64,000 bases of DNA from Thermosulfuriphilus ammonigenes (lineage in GTDB: Bacteria > Desulfobacterota > Thermodesulfobacteria > Thermodesulfobacteriales > ST65). Each line of letters opens with the position of its first letter. The stretch's first letter is position 1. The stretch covers positions 1,542,576-1,606,575 of the forward strand of contig NZ_CP048877.1 in assembly GCF_011207455.1 (NCBI RefSeq), written 5' to 3'. The translations under genes were made by a program, and so were the position numbers. Shown here piece after piece: positions 43,381-53,038 of this stretch. The notes below the pieces were generated by a model. The model saw nothing but the letters and a program-made list of their open reading frames with translations, had not been told where the DNA came from and made no database searches.

Positions 43381-45206
43381 ATCTCGCCGTTTTCCTCCAT
43401 TTTGGCTAGATCTTCGAAGCGGATGTCCACCCCTAGAACTCCGACAATCTCTTCATACTGGTTGCGGATAGGGGCGGAGACCGTAATGCAGAGGGCTCCG
43501 GTAATCCGGGAGGTGTAGAAGTCGGTTACATGGACCCGACCGTCTTTAAGGGGGCCGATGAACCAGGCTCGGTCTGAGAAGTCATCGCCCAGGCCACTAT
43601 GGGCATATTTACCCCGGTCTTCAGGGTGAGTGATGTTGCGGGTGATCTTGCGCCCTTCAATGTCCACCACGTAGATGAACTGAATGAAGGGATTTTCTTC
43701 AAGGACCTGTTTAAGTACTGGTTCTATTTGGGCTGGATCCATAGAGCGGATCTCGTCTTTCTCAACCAGTTCTTCCACAATGCTGGCTGCCAGATCATAG
43801 GCCTTCTTCTTGAGGCGGTCAAATTCGGAGACAAAAAGCTCCGGCAAATATTTACGACACAATCGCATCATTTCTTCGTGGGAGATGGAGGTTATTCGGC
43901 CGTCTTCATATTGTTTGATGATCCATTTATAAATCTTACTTACTCCGGGGTGACGCTTGTCTACGGCCCGTTCTCCTGAAAGGCCGAAATGGGTGTTGAT
44001 CCAGTAAGCGATTCCGGCTGTACCACTTTTGTCGGTAATAATGATAGACACCGGTCGCCGGAGGATTTTGGCGGTATTGAAGGGATTGTAGATCTCCTCA
44101 TTTTTGAGGAGGCCGTCGATATGAATACCGGCCTTGGTGGCGTTGAACTCAGAGCCCACAAAGGGCTGATTGGGAGGAATGTGGTGATTTAGTTCTCGTT
44201 CAAAGTACTCGGCGATATCAGTGATCACCGTGGTGTCGATGCCATGAGCCTCTCCCCTTAGGGCGATATATTCGATGATCAGGGCCTCAATGGGGGTATT
44301 GCCAGTTCTTTCGCCGAAGCCGAGTAAGGTTCCGTTTATGGCCGCACAACCATAAAGCCAGGCAGTAGTAGCGTTGATTAGGGCCTTGTAAAAGTCATTG
44401 TGTCCATGCCATTCGAGAAGCTCTCCAGGAACCCCGGCCTCGTCGATCATAGCCCGAACCAGCTTGGGGACACTACGGGGCAAAGCCGCTCCGGGGTAAG
44501 TAACTCCAAGGCCTAATGTGTCACAGAGGCGAATTTTTATGTTGATCCCGGACTCCTCCCGGAGTTTCATTAACTCCTGGGCAAAGGGGATGACAAACCC
44601 AAATATGTCGGCCCGGGTAATGTCTTCAAAGTGGCAGCGGGGGACGATACCCAACTCCAGGGCAGCCTTAACAATGGCCAGATAGTCTTCCAGGACCTGA
44701 CGGCGGGTCTTTTTGAGCTTAAGAAAGATATGATAGTCTGAGACTGAAGTTAAAATTCCCGTTTCCCGAAGCCCCATTTCTTTGACCAGCTTCATGTCCT
44801 CTGCTTTGGCCCGAATCCAGCCAGTGATTTCCGGGTAGCGATATCCTCGTTCCAAACATCTCTCTACCGCTTCGCGGTCTTTCTTGGTGTAAAGAAAGAA
44901 CTCGCTCTGTCTGATGACCCCCTTTTCACCTCCCAACCGATGAAGGAAGTCAAAAAGCGTAACGATTTGCTCTACGGTATAAGGAGGGCGGGCCTGCTGG
45001 CCGTCTCGAAAGGTGGTGTCGGTGATAAAGATTTCTTCGGCCGGCGAAGGGGCCAGGAATTTGTGGTCAAAGTCTATCAGGGGAATCTGATCGTAGGGAA
45101 AGATCTCTTTCATCAGGTTGGGTTCAGAGACTTCCTTGACCTCGTGACGCCAGAATTTGGTGTGTTCGTGGTCTAGCAGACGACGATAAGGATTCCATTT
45201 AGGCAT
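43377..45206 (-). CDS. HMGL-like acyltransferase (Re-citrate/isopropylmalate/homocitrate synthase type) fused to a Cache-like domain
   Basis: A TIM-barrel starts near IFITDTTFRDGQQARPPYT, with the metal-binding HxH in LLEWHGHNDFYKALINA and the glycine-rich GFGERTGNTPIEALI. This is the Claisen-condensing HMGL family that includes isopropylmalate, homocitrate and Re-citrate synthases. The last 130 residues (about 480-609) instead resemble a Cache/PAS-like ligand-binding fold: IQFIYVVDIEGRKITRN, DFSDRAWFIGPLKDGRVHVTDFYTS, ISAPIRN-type strand and GVLGVDIRFEDL. Sulfate reducers lacking Si-citrate synthase use a Re-citrate synthase of this family, so that activity is the best guess. The ATG at 45206 has GGAG seven bases before it. 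Confidence 0.82.
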   Translation of the reverse strand: MPKWNPYRRLLDHEHTKFWRHEVKEVSEPNLMKEIFPYDQIPLIDFDHKFLAPSPAEEIFITDTTFRDGQQARPPYTVEQIVTLFDFLHRLGGEKGVIRQSEFFLYTKKDREAVERCLERGYRYPEITGWIRAKAEDMKLVKEMGLRETGILTSVSDYHIFLKLKKTRRQVLEDYLAIVKAALELGIVPRCHFEDITRADIFGFVIPFAQELMKLREESGINIKIRLCDTLGLGVTYPGAALPRSVPKLVRAMIDEAGVPGELLEWHGHNDFYKALINATTAWLYGCAAINGTLLGFGERTGNTPIEALIIEYIALRGEAHGIDTTVITDIAEYFERELNHHIPPNQPFVGSEFNATKAGIHIDGLLKNEEIYNPFNTAKILRRPVSIIITDKSGTAGIAYWINTHFGLSGERAVDKRHPGVSKIYKWIIKQYEDGRITSISHEEMMRLCRKYLPELFVSEFDRLKKKAYDLAASIVEELVEKDEIRSMDPAQIEPVLKQVLEENPFIQFIYVVDIEGRKITRNITHPEDRGKYAHSGLGDDFSDRAWFIGPLKDGRVHVTDFYTSRITGALCITVSAPIRNQYEEIVGVLGVDIRFEDLAKMEENGEI

Positions 45207-45217
45207 AGCGTACTCCT

Positions 45218-47002
45218 TTACTTTCTTTCTTTGAGCCAGCCCGGTTTGATATAGAGCTCGGCCAATTGGGTCATGGATACCGGGCTGGGAGCCCCGGTCA
45301 TCAGACACTGGGCCTTCTGGGTTTTGGGGAAGGCAATAACCTCGCGTATGGATTCACAACCTGCCATTAGCATTACCAGACGATCGAAACCCAGGGCAAT
45401 ACCCCCATGGGGTGGGGCTCCATAGGTCAGGGCCTCAAGAAGAAAACCAAACTTCTCCTGGGCCTCCTGCGGAGATATCTGTAGCAAGGAAAAGACCCTT
45501 TCCTGAACGTCTTTCCGGTGGATACGAATGCTGCCCCCACCGATTTCAACTCCATTTAAAACAAGATCGTAAGCTCGAGATCGAACCCGTCCTGGATCGC
45601 TCTCCAAGAATTCAAGATCTGTCTCCTTGGGGGCGGTGAAGGGATGATGGACGGCCACCCAGCGTCCCTCATCTTCATCAAACTCAAACATGGGAAAATC
45701 TAGAATCCAGACGGGAGCGAAAATCTCTTTAGGGATGAGCTCAAGACGCCTCGCCAGCTCAAGGCGCAACTCTCCCAGGACCCGATTGACGACCGGGGCC
45801 TGATCAGCTCCAAAAAACACCGTCTCGCCAGGCTTAAGATCAAGTGATCTTTTGAGTTCTTCTACCTCTTCGGGCCGAAAGAACTTGACAATGGGGGCCT
45901 GAAGCCCATCAGCACGGACCTTGATCCAGGCCAATCCCCGGGCTCCGAAGTTGGTGGCAAAGGTGGTTAGATCATCTAAATCCTTGCGGGAGAAATCTGC
46001 GGAGACCTTAAGGGCCTTAACGACTCCTCCGGCCTCCAAGGCCTGGCGGAAAACCTTAAACCCTGTTTGCCGGAAAATATCGGAAAGATCGATAAGCTCC
46101 AGGCCAAAGCGAACATCGGGGCGGTCAAGACCGTAGCGTTCAATAGCCTGATCATAGCTGAGGCGGGGAAATGGCCGAGGAAGTTCTACCTCTAGCGTCT
46201 CCCTGAATATGTGCCTTATCAGGCCCTCCATGAGGGAAAGAATGTCTTCCTCATTAATAAAGGCCATCTCCAGATCGAGCTGAGTGAATTCCGGCTGGCG
46301 ATCAGCTCTTAAATCCTCATCGCGGAAACAACGAACGATCTGATAGTATCGTTCCACACCAGCGATCATCAGGATCTGCTTGAAGAGTTGAGGGGATTGA
46401 GGGAGGGCATAGAAGCGTCCAGGATTCAGACGAGAGGGGATAAGAAAATCTCTGGCCCCTTCTGGAGTGCTTTTGGTCAGAAAGGGGGTTTCTACCTCCA
46501 GAAACCCCTGGGCATTGAGATATTGCCGGCAGGCCTGGGCCACTCGGTGTCTTAAGAGAAGATTGCGATACATCTCGGGTCGTCTCAGGTCCAGGTACCG
46601 ATAGCGCAGTCGAAGAGATTCCGAGACCTCAGGATCTTCATCAAGGGGCCAGGGTGGAGTCTTGGAGGTGTTGAGAATCTTTAATTTCTCAACAGCGACC
46701 TCGATCTCCCCCGTGGGAATCTTTGGGTTTTCCATCCCTTCCGGACGCCGTCGGACTTTACCTTTAATGGCAATAACGTATTCGCTTCTTAGGCGGTGGG
46801 CCTCCTGGTGAGAGGCCGCGTTAACATCGGGGGAGAAAACCACTTGGGTGATCCCTTCTCGGTCTCTTAAGTCGATGAAAATTAGTCCTCCATGGTCCCG
46901 ACGCCTCAGGACCCAGCCCATGAGACAGACCTCTTGACCAATATCCGAAGCCCTTAGGGCATTGCAGTGATGAGTCTTCTTCCAATCTCCTAAGTCTTGC
47001 AT
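45218..47002 (-). CDS. aspS: Aspartyl-tRNA synthetase
   Basis: Bacterial-type class II synthetase: anticodon-binding OB fold (VCLMGWVLRRRDHGGLIFIDLRD), motif 2 YYQIVRCFRDEDLRADRQPEFTQ, a GAD insertion domain and motif 3 GIALGFDRLVMLM. Whether it also charges tRNA-Asn cannot be read. The start at 47002 follows GGGAGGAAAG and overlaps the hisS stop by 13 bases. Order hisS-aspS is common. Confidence 0.97.
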   Translation of the reverse strand: MQDLGDWKKTHHCNALRASDIGQEVCLMGWVLRRRDHGGLIFIDLRDREGITQVVFSPDVNAASHQEAHRLRSEYVIAIKGKVRRRPEGMENPKIPTGEIEVAVEKLKILNTSKTPPWPLDEDPEVSESLRLRYRYLDLRRPEMYRNLLLRHRVAQACRQYLNAQGFLEVETPFLTKSTPEGARDFLIPSRLNPGRFYALPQSPQLFKQILMIAGVERYYQIVRCFRDEDLRADRQPEFTQLDLEMAFINEEDILSLMEGLIRHIFRETLEVELPRPFPRLSYDQAIERYGLDRPDVRFGLELIDLSDIFRQTGFKVFRQALEAGGVVKALKVSADFSRKDLDDLTTFATNFGARGLAWIKVRADGLQAPIVKFFRPEEVEELKRSLDLKPGETVFFGADQAPVVNRVLGELRLELARRLELIPKEIFAPVWILDFPMFEFDEDEGRWVAVHHPFTAPKETDLEFLESDPGRVRSRAYDLVLNGVEIGGGSIRIHRKDVQERVFSLLQISPQEAQEKFGFLLEALTYGAPPHGGIALGFDRLVMLMAGCESIREVIAFPKTQKAQCLMTGAPSPVSMTQLAELYIKPGWLKERK

Positions 47003-48276
47003 CTTTCCTCCCGGTGGAGCGTTTCCTGAATCTTGGCTATAAAGGGCCAAAGGCCATCGAGGGTGAAGGGCAATTCCTGCTGTTCGTGGGTTTCCATATC
47101 TCTAACAATGGCCTTGCCGGAGACCAATTCGTTGTCACCGATGATGACCACCAGCCTAGCCCCAATTCGGTTGGCCTGTCGCATTTTGGCCTTGAGGCTT
47201 CGAGGGGCGTGATCTATCTCTGTCTGGATGCCTCGGAGACGAAATTCTCGAGCCAGCTGGAGGCACCTTCGAGTGGCCTCTTCTCCCAATGGGGCAAAGA
47301 ACAAAAGCGGTGGAGGTTCTATCCTTTCTGGGATTTTAGCCAGAAGCATCAGACGCTCCAGACCGATAGCAAACCCGATGGCCGGAGCTTGTGGACCACC
47401 GAGTTCGGCCATCAGTCCGTCATATCGTCCCCCTGCGGCCACGGCATTCTGGGCTCCAAGCCCTCTGGCAATTATCTCAAAGGTAGTTCGGGTGTAGTAG
47501 TCAAGCCCCCTTACAAGTCTGGGATTTACCCGATAGGGGATGTTTAATCCTTCAAGGGAGATCTTTACTTTTTGAAAATGTTCCTCACATTCGGGGCACA
47601 GATATTCTCCGATTAAAGGGGCTTCGCCATAAATGGCTTGACAGTCTTTATTTTTGCAGTCAAGGACCCTTAAGGGATTGGTCTCCCGGCGTCGCCGACA
47701 ATCTGGGCACAGGTTTTCCTGCCGATGAAGGAAGGCCACCAGAGCTTCCCGAAAATTAGGACGGCACTTTGGGCACCCTAAGGAATTAAGCTCCAAATCT
47801 ACCTCTGAAACCTTCAGAGTTTTAAGGAGATCTATGGCCAGGGAAATGACCTCGGCGTCTACGGTGGCCTCAGCAGCCCCAATGACCTCCACATCTATTT
47901 GATGAAATTGGCGCAGACGTCCTTTTTGGGGGCGTTCATAACGGAACATGGGGCCAATAGTAAAGAGTTTGAGTACCCTCCCTGGGCGAAATAGGCGGTG
48001 TTCAACAATGGCCCTGATGATTCCGGCAGTAGCTTCGGGCCTCATGGTCACCGACTCGCCGCTGCGATCTTGAAAGGAGTACATTTCCTTTTCCACGATG
48101 TCAGTGGAGGTTCCTATAGATCGAGCAAAAAGCTCCGTTTTCTCTAATACAGGAATCCTGATTTCCTGGAAGTTGTAGGCTCCCAGACATTGCCGGGCCT
48201 GGGCCTCTACCCAGGCCCAACGGGCGGCCTCTCCAGGAAGAATGTCTTTGAAACCCCGTATAGCCACAAAGGGCAT
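46990..48276 (-). CDS. hisS: Histidyl-tRNA synthetase
   Basis: Class II synthetase with the N-terminal AIRGFKDILPGEAARW, motif 2 MFRYERPQKGRLRQFHQ, the histidine-specific LVRGLDYYTRTTFEI and the C-terminal anticodon domain. A four-cysteine cluster in the insertion (CPKCRPNF, CPDCRRR, CPECEEH) is present, as in many thermophile enzymes. The ATG at 48276 follows AAGGAGGG. Confidence 0.97.
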   Translation of the reverse strand: MPFVAIRGFKDILPGEAARWAWVEAQARQCLGAYNFQEIRIPVLEKTELFARSIGTSTDIVEKEMYSFQDRSGESVTMRPEATAGIIRAIVEHRLFRPGRVLKLFTIGPMFRYERPQKGRLRQFHQIDVEVIGAAEATVDAEVISLAIDLLKTLKVSEVDLELNSLGCPKCRPNFREALVAFLHRQENLCPDCRRRRETNPLRVLDCKNKDCQAIYGEAPLIGEYLCPECEEHFQKVKISLEGLNIPYRVNPRLVRGLDYYTRTTFEIIARGLGAQNAVAAGGRYDGLMAELGGPQAPAIGFAIGLERLMLLAKIPERIEPPPLLFFAPLGEEATRRCLQLAREFRLRGIQTEIDHAPRSLKAKMRQANRIGARLVVIIGDNELVSGKAIVRDMETHEQQELPFTLDGLWPFIAKIQETLHREERCKT

Positions 48277-48450
48277 AGTTGCCCTCCTTAAAAAAACAAA
48301 CAATACTTCCCTTCCGGGAAAAGATATAAGAAGGGCTTATTTAAAACAGCAGATAGAAATAAGTCAACGAAGGAAGGTAGCCACCTTGACCAAAAGTGGT
48401 GATGTCCCTATCCTCAATTTATAGGAGTTTAAACAAAGGCGGAGGTTAAG

Positions 48451-48693
48451 ATGCTCAAGGCCTATATCCTAATCAATACTAGAATTGGTCGGACCGCGGA
48501 GGTGGCTCGTCGGCTTAAAGAGATGCCAGAAGTCCGGCGTCTTGACGTCATTATGGGGCCTTATGACATCATCGCCGAGGTGGAAACCGAGGATCATGAT
48601 GCCCTTTCAGACATGGTTCTTTCCAAGATTCAGACCATTGATGACATTCAGCACACTATGACCTGCCCGGTGGTTCGGCTAGAAGTGGTCTAA
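48451..48693 (+). CDS. Stand-alone AsnC/Lrp ligand-binding (RAM) domain protein
   Basis: 80 residues that equal the effector-binding half of Lrp/AsnC regulators: KAYILINTRIGRTAEVARRL, then VIMGPYDIIAEVETEDHD and CPVVRLEV. The DNA-binding half is absent. Such small proteins are thought to bind amino acids or modulate full-length Lrp proteins. The gene is divergent from hisS and its stop overlaps the convergent pilB stop by four bases. Confidence 0.88.
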   Translation: MLKAYILINTRIGRTAEVARRLKEMPEVRRLDVIMGPYDIIAEVETEDHDALSDMVLSKIQTIDDIQHTMTCPVVRLEVV

Positions 48694-50999
48694 CGGAGAC
48701 AGACGGCCCGGATTTGCTTGACATCTGTGTGCCCCTCAAGCACCTTAAGGATGCCGTCCTGCTTAAGGGTGAGCATCCCCTCAGCCATAGCTTGGTCGCG
48801 AATTTGGGCTACAGGCGCCCGTTTCTGGATAAGCTCCCGGATGCTATCGCTGGCTACCAGTAGCTCATGAATGGCCAACCTTCCACGATATCCTGTCTTG
48901 TGACACCTGGTACACCCCTTGGGGCGATAGATGGTAATCCCTTTGAGGTCTTCGGCCGTTAGGGGCCGGACGGGATGGTCACCATATTCGTAGAGAATTT
49001 CTTCTATTTCTTTAGGACTTGGCTCATAGGGCTCTTTGCAGCTACAGAGCCTTTTGGCCAGACGTTGAGCCAAAATGGCCAGCAGGGCATCGGCGAAGTT
49101 AAAGGGATCCATACCCATACCCAGAAGACGGACAATGGTTTCCGGAGCACTATTAGTATGGAGGGTGGTAAAGACGAGATGTCCAGTGAGAGAAGCCTCG
49201 ATAACGGTATGGGCTGTCTCTTCATCTCTGGTCTCACCTATCATAATTATATCTGGATCAGCCCGAAGAAAGGCCCTTAAAGCTCGAGCAAAGGTGAGGC
49301 CGATTTTGGGTCGGACCTGAACTTGACGAAGCCCCTCCTGGACAATCTCCACCGGATCTTCAGCGGTCCAGATCTTTTTTTCGGCTCGATTGACGTACCC
49401 TAAGGCAGCGTGCAAGGTAGTAGTTTTACCGGATCCTGTGGGACCAACGACCAAAATGAGACCATATGGTAGCTCAAGGGCCTCTTGAAATCTCTTCAGA
49501 TTTTCCTCCCTCAGGCCTATTTTGTCCAAGGGCATGGCCTCTACAGCGGCCAGAATACGCATAACCACATCCTCATTGTTGTCGATAGTGGGCAGAGTGG
49601 CTACTCGAACCTCGAATACCCGGCCTGAGCGGGTTCGAAATTTGATTTTTCCATCTTGGGGCAGCCTTTTTTCGGCAATATCTAGGTCAGCCATGATCTT
49701 GAAGCGAGAAACTAGGGCCTTTTTGTAGGCGTAAGGCACATCTTGATAATGAATACAGTCCCCATCGATGCGGAAACGGATGCGGGCTCCTCTCTTCCCA
49801 GAGAGACTTTCTATATGGATATCCGAGGCTCCTTTGTTGTAGGCATCTTCCAAGATCCGATTGGCTAGCTGGACAACGACATTTTCCGCCTCTGGGGTCT
49901 CTTCTCCCTCTTCTTCCTCCTCTTCAGGAATAACTTCTAGCTGGCTAAAAACATCTTCATCGTCTTCCGACAAACCATACTTGCCATAGAAATAGTCTAT
50001 AAATTGATTGATATCTTCCCGAAGGGAGACGACGAACTCGAGGTTTTTGGCCTTAAGGACCCGTCTTATGGCGTCTATTTTGACAATATCATTAGGATTG
50101 TCGATAGCTACTACTACAGTGCCCCCGGGTTTTTCCATAATGGGAACACAGACATTGGCTCTGAGAAATTGTTCTCTTACACCCTCCAAACAGGCTGGCT
50201 TTTCTCCAACTTCCAGCTCGTCGAATTCAATAAAAGGCCGTTTGTAGAATTCAGCCAGAGCCTTTCCAACCTCCTCTTTGGGGACCCCAAAGTCCTCAAT
50301 GAGGGTTTTTTCGATAGAGGTTCCCTTTTCCTTGGCCAGCTTGGTGGCCTCTTCGAAGTCTTCTTCAGTAATAATCTTCTTCTGGATGAGATAGTAAAAG
50401 CGACCAAAACGTTCTACTTGTCGGGAAAGCTCTTCAATCCTATCGGAGACATTTAGATAGGAAGGGTTTATTTCCTTAACTTTTTCATAATATTGGATGG
50501 CCTTGGTATAAGCCCCGGCGGTCTCAAGGGCCAATCCGATTCGATAGCAGGTATCCAGGTATTCTTCGGTTCCTACCCCGGGGGCTTCTAAGGCCTTCTT
50601 TAAGGCCTCGATCCCCTCATAGATCATGCCGTGACTTATGTAGGCCTCACCTAGATGTCGCCAGCAGTCAAATTCTCGATAGCCTTTGTCTATTAGGCGT
50701 CGAAACTCGTTTATAGCCTCTGGTAGAAAGCCGGAGTCTTTGAGGGCCACAGCATTCAGAAAGGCCTTTTCGTTTTCATCTATTTCTAAAAGAACGGGGG
50801 GTTCCTTGTCGTCATCTGTGGCCTGCCCTAATTCCGCTATCTTTTTCTGAATTTCTTCCCGCAGCCCATTTGATTCTTCAGGAAGGTTTTGAAGTAGTTC
50901 TTCGTAGACTAATCGAGCCTCGTCGATTAATCCTTGGTCAAGATAGACTTCAGCCTCGGTGAGGCGCTTTTGGATTTCCTCGGGAATCTCCGTTTTCAT
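48690..50999 (-). CDS. pilB: Type IV pilus/type II secretion assembly ATPase (PilB/GspE) with N-terminal TPR region
   Basis: The N-terminal 200 residues contain TPR-like helices (AINEFRRLIDKGYREFDCWRHLG). A MshEN-type domain follows (GTSIEKTLIEDFGVPKEEV). The ATPase then has Walker A GPTGSGKTTTLHAAL at about residue 520, the Asp box, Walker B LRADPDIIMIGETRDEETA and a tetracysteine zinc site (LCSCKEP and CTRCHKTGYRGR). It powers pilus extension. It ends an operon with MglA- and Roadblock-like genes, pointing to pilus polarity. The start at 50999 overlaps the preceding gene by four bases. Confidence 0.93.
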   Translation of the reverse strand: MKTEIPEEIQKRLTEAEVYLDQGLIDEARLVYEELLQNLPEESNGLREEIQKKIAELGQATDDDKEPPVLLEIDENEKAFLNAVALKDSGFLPEAINEFRRLIDKGYREFDCWRHLGEAYISHGMIYEGIEALKKALEAPGVGTEEYLDTCYRIGLALETAGAYTKAIQYYEKVKEINPSYLNVSDRIEELSRQVERFGRFYYLIQKKIITEEDFEEATKLAKEKGTSIEKTLIEDFGVPKEEVGKALAEFYKRPFIEFDELEVGEKPACLEGVREQFLRANVCVPIMEKPGGTVVVAIDNPNDIVKIDAIRRVLKAKNLEFVVSLREDINQFIDYFYGKYGLSEDDEDVFSQLEVIPEEEEEEGEETPEAENVVVQLANRILEDAYNKGASDIHIESLSGKRGARIRFRIDGDCIHYQDVPYAYKKALVSRFKIMADLDIAEKRLPQDGKIKFRTRSGRVFEVRVATLPTIDNNEDVVMRILAAVEAMPLDKIGLREENLKRFQEALELPYGLILVVGPTGSGKTTTLHAALGYVNRAEKKIWTAEDPVEIVQEGLRQVQVRPKIGLTFARALRAFLRADPDIIMIGETRDEETAHTVIEASLTGHLVFTTLHTNSAPETIVRLLGMGMDPFNFADALLAILAQRLAKRLCSCKEPYEPSPKEIEEILYEYGDHPVRPLTAEDLKGITIYRPKGCTRCHKTGYRGRLAIHELLVASDSIRELIQKRAPVAQIRDQAMAEGMLTLKQDGILKVLEGHTDVKQIRAVCLR

Positions 51000-52402
51000 A
51001 GGTCTTGACCCCAAAAGTTTTCTTTAAGGTGTTCAAGGCCGTAATAGGGAATTTTTACGCCGTCTATTTCTACCAGACCGTAGGCTTTTGCCTCTGTAGG
51101 GTAGAGCCTTGTCTTAGGTGGAAGCTCAAACTCTAAAGCCTCATCTATCCCTAAAGCCAAGGCCTTTTTGCCGTCCCACAGAATGATCAACATTTCGGCT
51201 GTGGGGCTCAGGGGTACAAAGGGGGCAGAAAAGGTTAGAAGACGATTTTCAGAAATCTGACTCAAAGCCCCACGAAACTTTTTGTTAAGACGGATAAAGG
51301 GCCATTTAAGCCAGTAAGCCTTGAAAACCCGGCTATTGAGGAGTTTTTTGTGCACTCTTTTAGGAAGCTTATCCAAAAAGCCCACCTGACTCTGAGGAAC
51401 GACAAATTCTCTCTCTCCGGCGAAGCAATGAACGACCTTGTAGTCAGGAGGCTCGATGTTTTTTTCTTCTTCTGGGAGCTTTGTGGGTGCAGGAACGTTA
51501 TTTTCGGCCAGCGGAAGCCCTTGGGCCGGGCCAAGATCAATGTCAATCCATTCGGGGACAATTGATAAGGCAAACTCTATCTCTGATCTTATTTGGGTGC
51601 AGCTTTCAGCCAGTTTTCCCAGGCCCTTGACTCTGCGGAAGAGTTTCTCAAAGGTTTGAAGAAGGTGGAGACATTTCTTAAGAAGATTGCTTTGAAGCTC
51701 AAGGAGATCCTTTAGCCCCTCAGGTGTCTCTGGAGGAGGAGACTTTTCCTTGGCCCCCAAGTCTTGACGTAATTTTTCCAGCCCCTTAGAGATGTCTTTC
51801 CCTTGGGCTAAGGCCTTAAGTAGCCCCAGGGCCCTGTAGAGAAGGGCCATGGTTTCCGGGGTGGCTTTAGAGGGGTCCTTAAGTCGTTCTCCGGCCTTTT
51901 CCATAAGGCTAGCGATCTCGGCCGTCTCACCACCTAAGGCCTGAAGTTTTTCCAACCAATTTTGAAATTCCTCAAGATATCTGGGAGAGACCTCCCAATC
52001 TAAGGCAAGGACAGAGGCCTCAACGGATTCCAGCAAGTTCTCGAAGTTGAGATCTTCCTTCTTGTCTTCTGATGGCTCTTCTTCCAGGGCCTCCGTAGGC
52101 TCCAGGATTTGTTCCACCTCCTGGGGGGCTATTTCCTCCAAAGAGAGACTCAGGAATTCCTCATTAGACTCCTCTGTGGGGCCCTCTTTGGCTCCCTCCT
52201 TGCCGGAAGTTTTTGGGGGTGCCTCCTTTTCTTCGGGAATCAGTTCCAGTGTAGGTTCAGGTGAAGGCGGAGGTGGTTCAGGTGCTGGCTTCTTTTCTTT
52301 ATCAACCGGCGATTTTGAGGCTCCTAAGGGATCAAAGACCCTTTCTATAGCGGCCTCGATTTCAGCCTCAAAGTCAGATCTATCTGGGAGGTCAGGGGCC
52401 AT
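50996..52402 (-). CDS. Acidic coiled-coil protein of unknown function in the MglA-PilB operon
   Basis: 468 residues in three parts: an acidic, proline/glutamate-rich disordered N-terminus (about 1-125), helices with heptad character (about 125-305) and a compact C-terminal domain. The last part ends KAYGLVEIDGVKIPYYGLEHL, which faintly recalls a CheW-like fold. No membrane segment. Encoded between the GTPase and PilB, it may be an adaptor that links the polarity switch to the pilus motor; this is inference from position only. Confidence 0.7.
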   Translation of the reverse strand: MAPDLPDRSDFEAEIEAAIERVFDPLGASKSPVDKEKKPAPEPPPPSPEPTLELIPEEKEAPPKTSGKEGAKEGPTEESNEEFLSLSLEEIAPQEVEQILEPTEALEEEPSEDKKEDLNFENLLESVEASVLALDWEVSPRYLEEFQNWLEKLQALGGETAEIASLMEKAGERLKDPSKATPETMALLYRALGLLKALAQGKDISKGLEKLRQDLGAKEKSPPPETPEGLKDLLELQSNLLKKCLHLLQTFEKLFRRVKGLGKLAESCTQIRSEIEFALSIVPEWIDIDLGPAQGLPLAENNVPAPTKLPEEEKNIEPPDYKVVHCFAGEREFVVPQSQVGFLDKLPKRVHKKLLNSRVFKAYWLKWPFIRLNKKFRGALSQISENRLLTFSAPFVPLSPTAEMLIILWDGKKALALGIDEALEFELPPKTRLYPTEAKAYGLVEIDGVKIPYYGLEHLKENFWGQDL

Positions 52403-52411
52403 ATTTTCCTC

Positions 52412-53038
52412 CTAAGCGGCTTTGGTGTCCCGGAAGATGTACTTTCGGGCCACATGCAAGACCGTGAGCTTGCTAATATGCTTAAGGGTCTCAAAGACGC
52501 CGATGCCTTGAGTAGCCACGGCCTCATAGTAAGGGGCCTTAAGTTCGCTGTTTAAATCCTGCTGTAGCTCTTCTACAGAGAGGATGGGGACTCCCGTTTT
52601 GATTAAATCTCGCTTGTTATACTGGAAAACAAGGGGGACGTTGCTGATGTCCAGATTGTATTCTCTGAGGTTGTTTTTGAGGTCAAGGAGGCTTTCCAAA
52701 TTTTTTTCCCGCCGAACCCTGAGGCTGTCGGCCACAAAGACTAGCCCATCTACCCCTTTAAGGACTAATTTTCGGGTGGCCCGATAAAGGGTTTGTCCAG
52801 GTACAGTATAGAGTTGAATTCTGATATTGAGGCCCTTTATTTTGCCCAGATGGATAGGTAGGAGATCAAAGAAAAGGGTTCGTTCCCCCTTGGTTTCTAT
52901 GGTGAGCATCTGTCCTCGGTGATTATTGGGAATAGTATTGTAAATATGGAGCAGATTGGTTGTTTTACCGCACCGGCCAGGTCCATAGTAAACAATTTTG
53001 CAGTGTATCTCCTTTCGGCTGAGGTCAATTAGTGCCAT
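52412..53038 (-). CDS. mglA: MglA-type small Ras-like GTPase
   Basis: The P-loop is IVYYGPGRCGKTTNLLHIY, the conserved MglA segment ERTLFFDLLPIHLGKIKG follows, and the guanine-specificity motif is in FQYNKRDLI. MglA-type GTPases sit at a cell pole in the GTP form and recruit motility machinery; GTP hydrolysis is promoted by Roadblock (MglB) partners. The companion Roadblock gene precedes it with an overlap of 14 bases. The ATG at 53038 is preferred over an in-frame codon at 53059. Confidence 0.9.
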   Translation of the reverse strand: MALIDLSRKEIHCKIVYYGPGRCGKTTNLLHIYNTIPNNHRGQMLTIETKGERTLFFDLLPIHLGKIKGLNIRIQLYTVPGQTLYRATRKLVLKGVDGLVFVADSLRVRREKNLESLLDLKNNLREYNLDISNVPLVFQYNKRDLIKTGVPILSVEELQQDLNSELKAPYYEAVATQGIGVFETLKHISKLTVLHVARKYIFRDTKAA

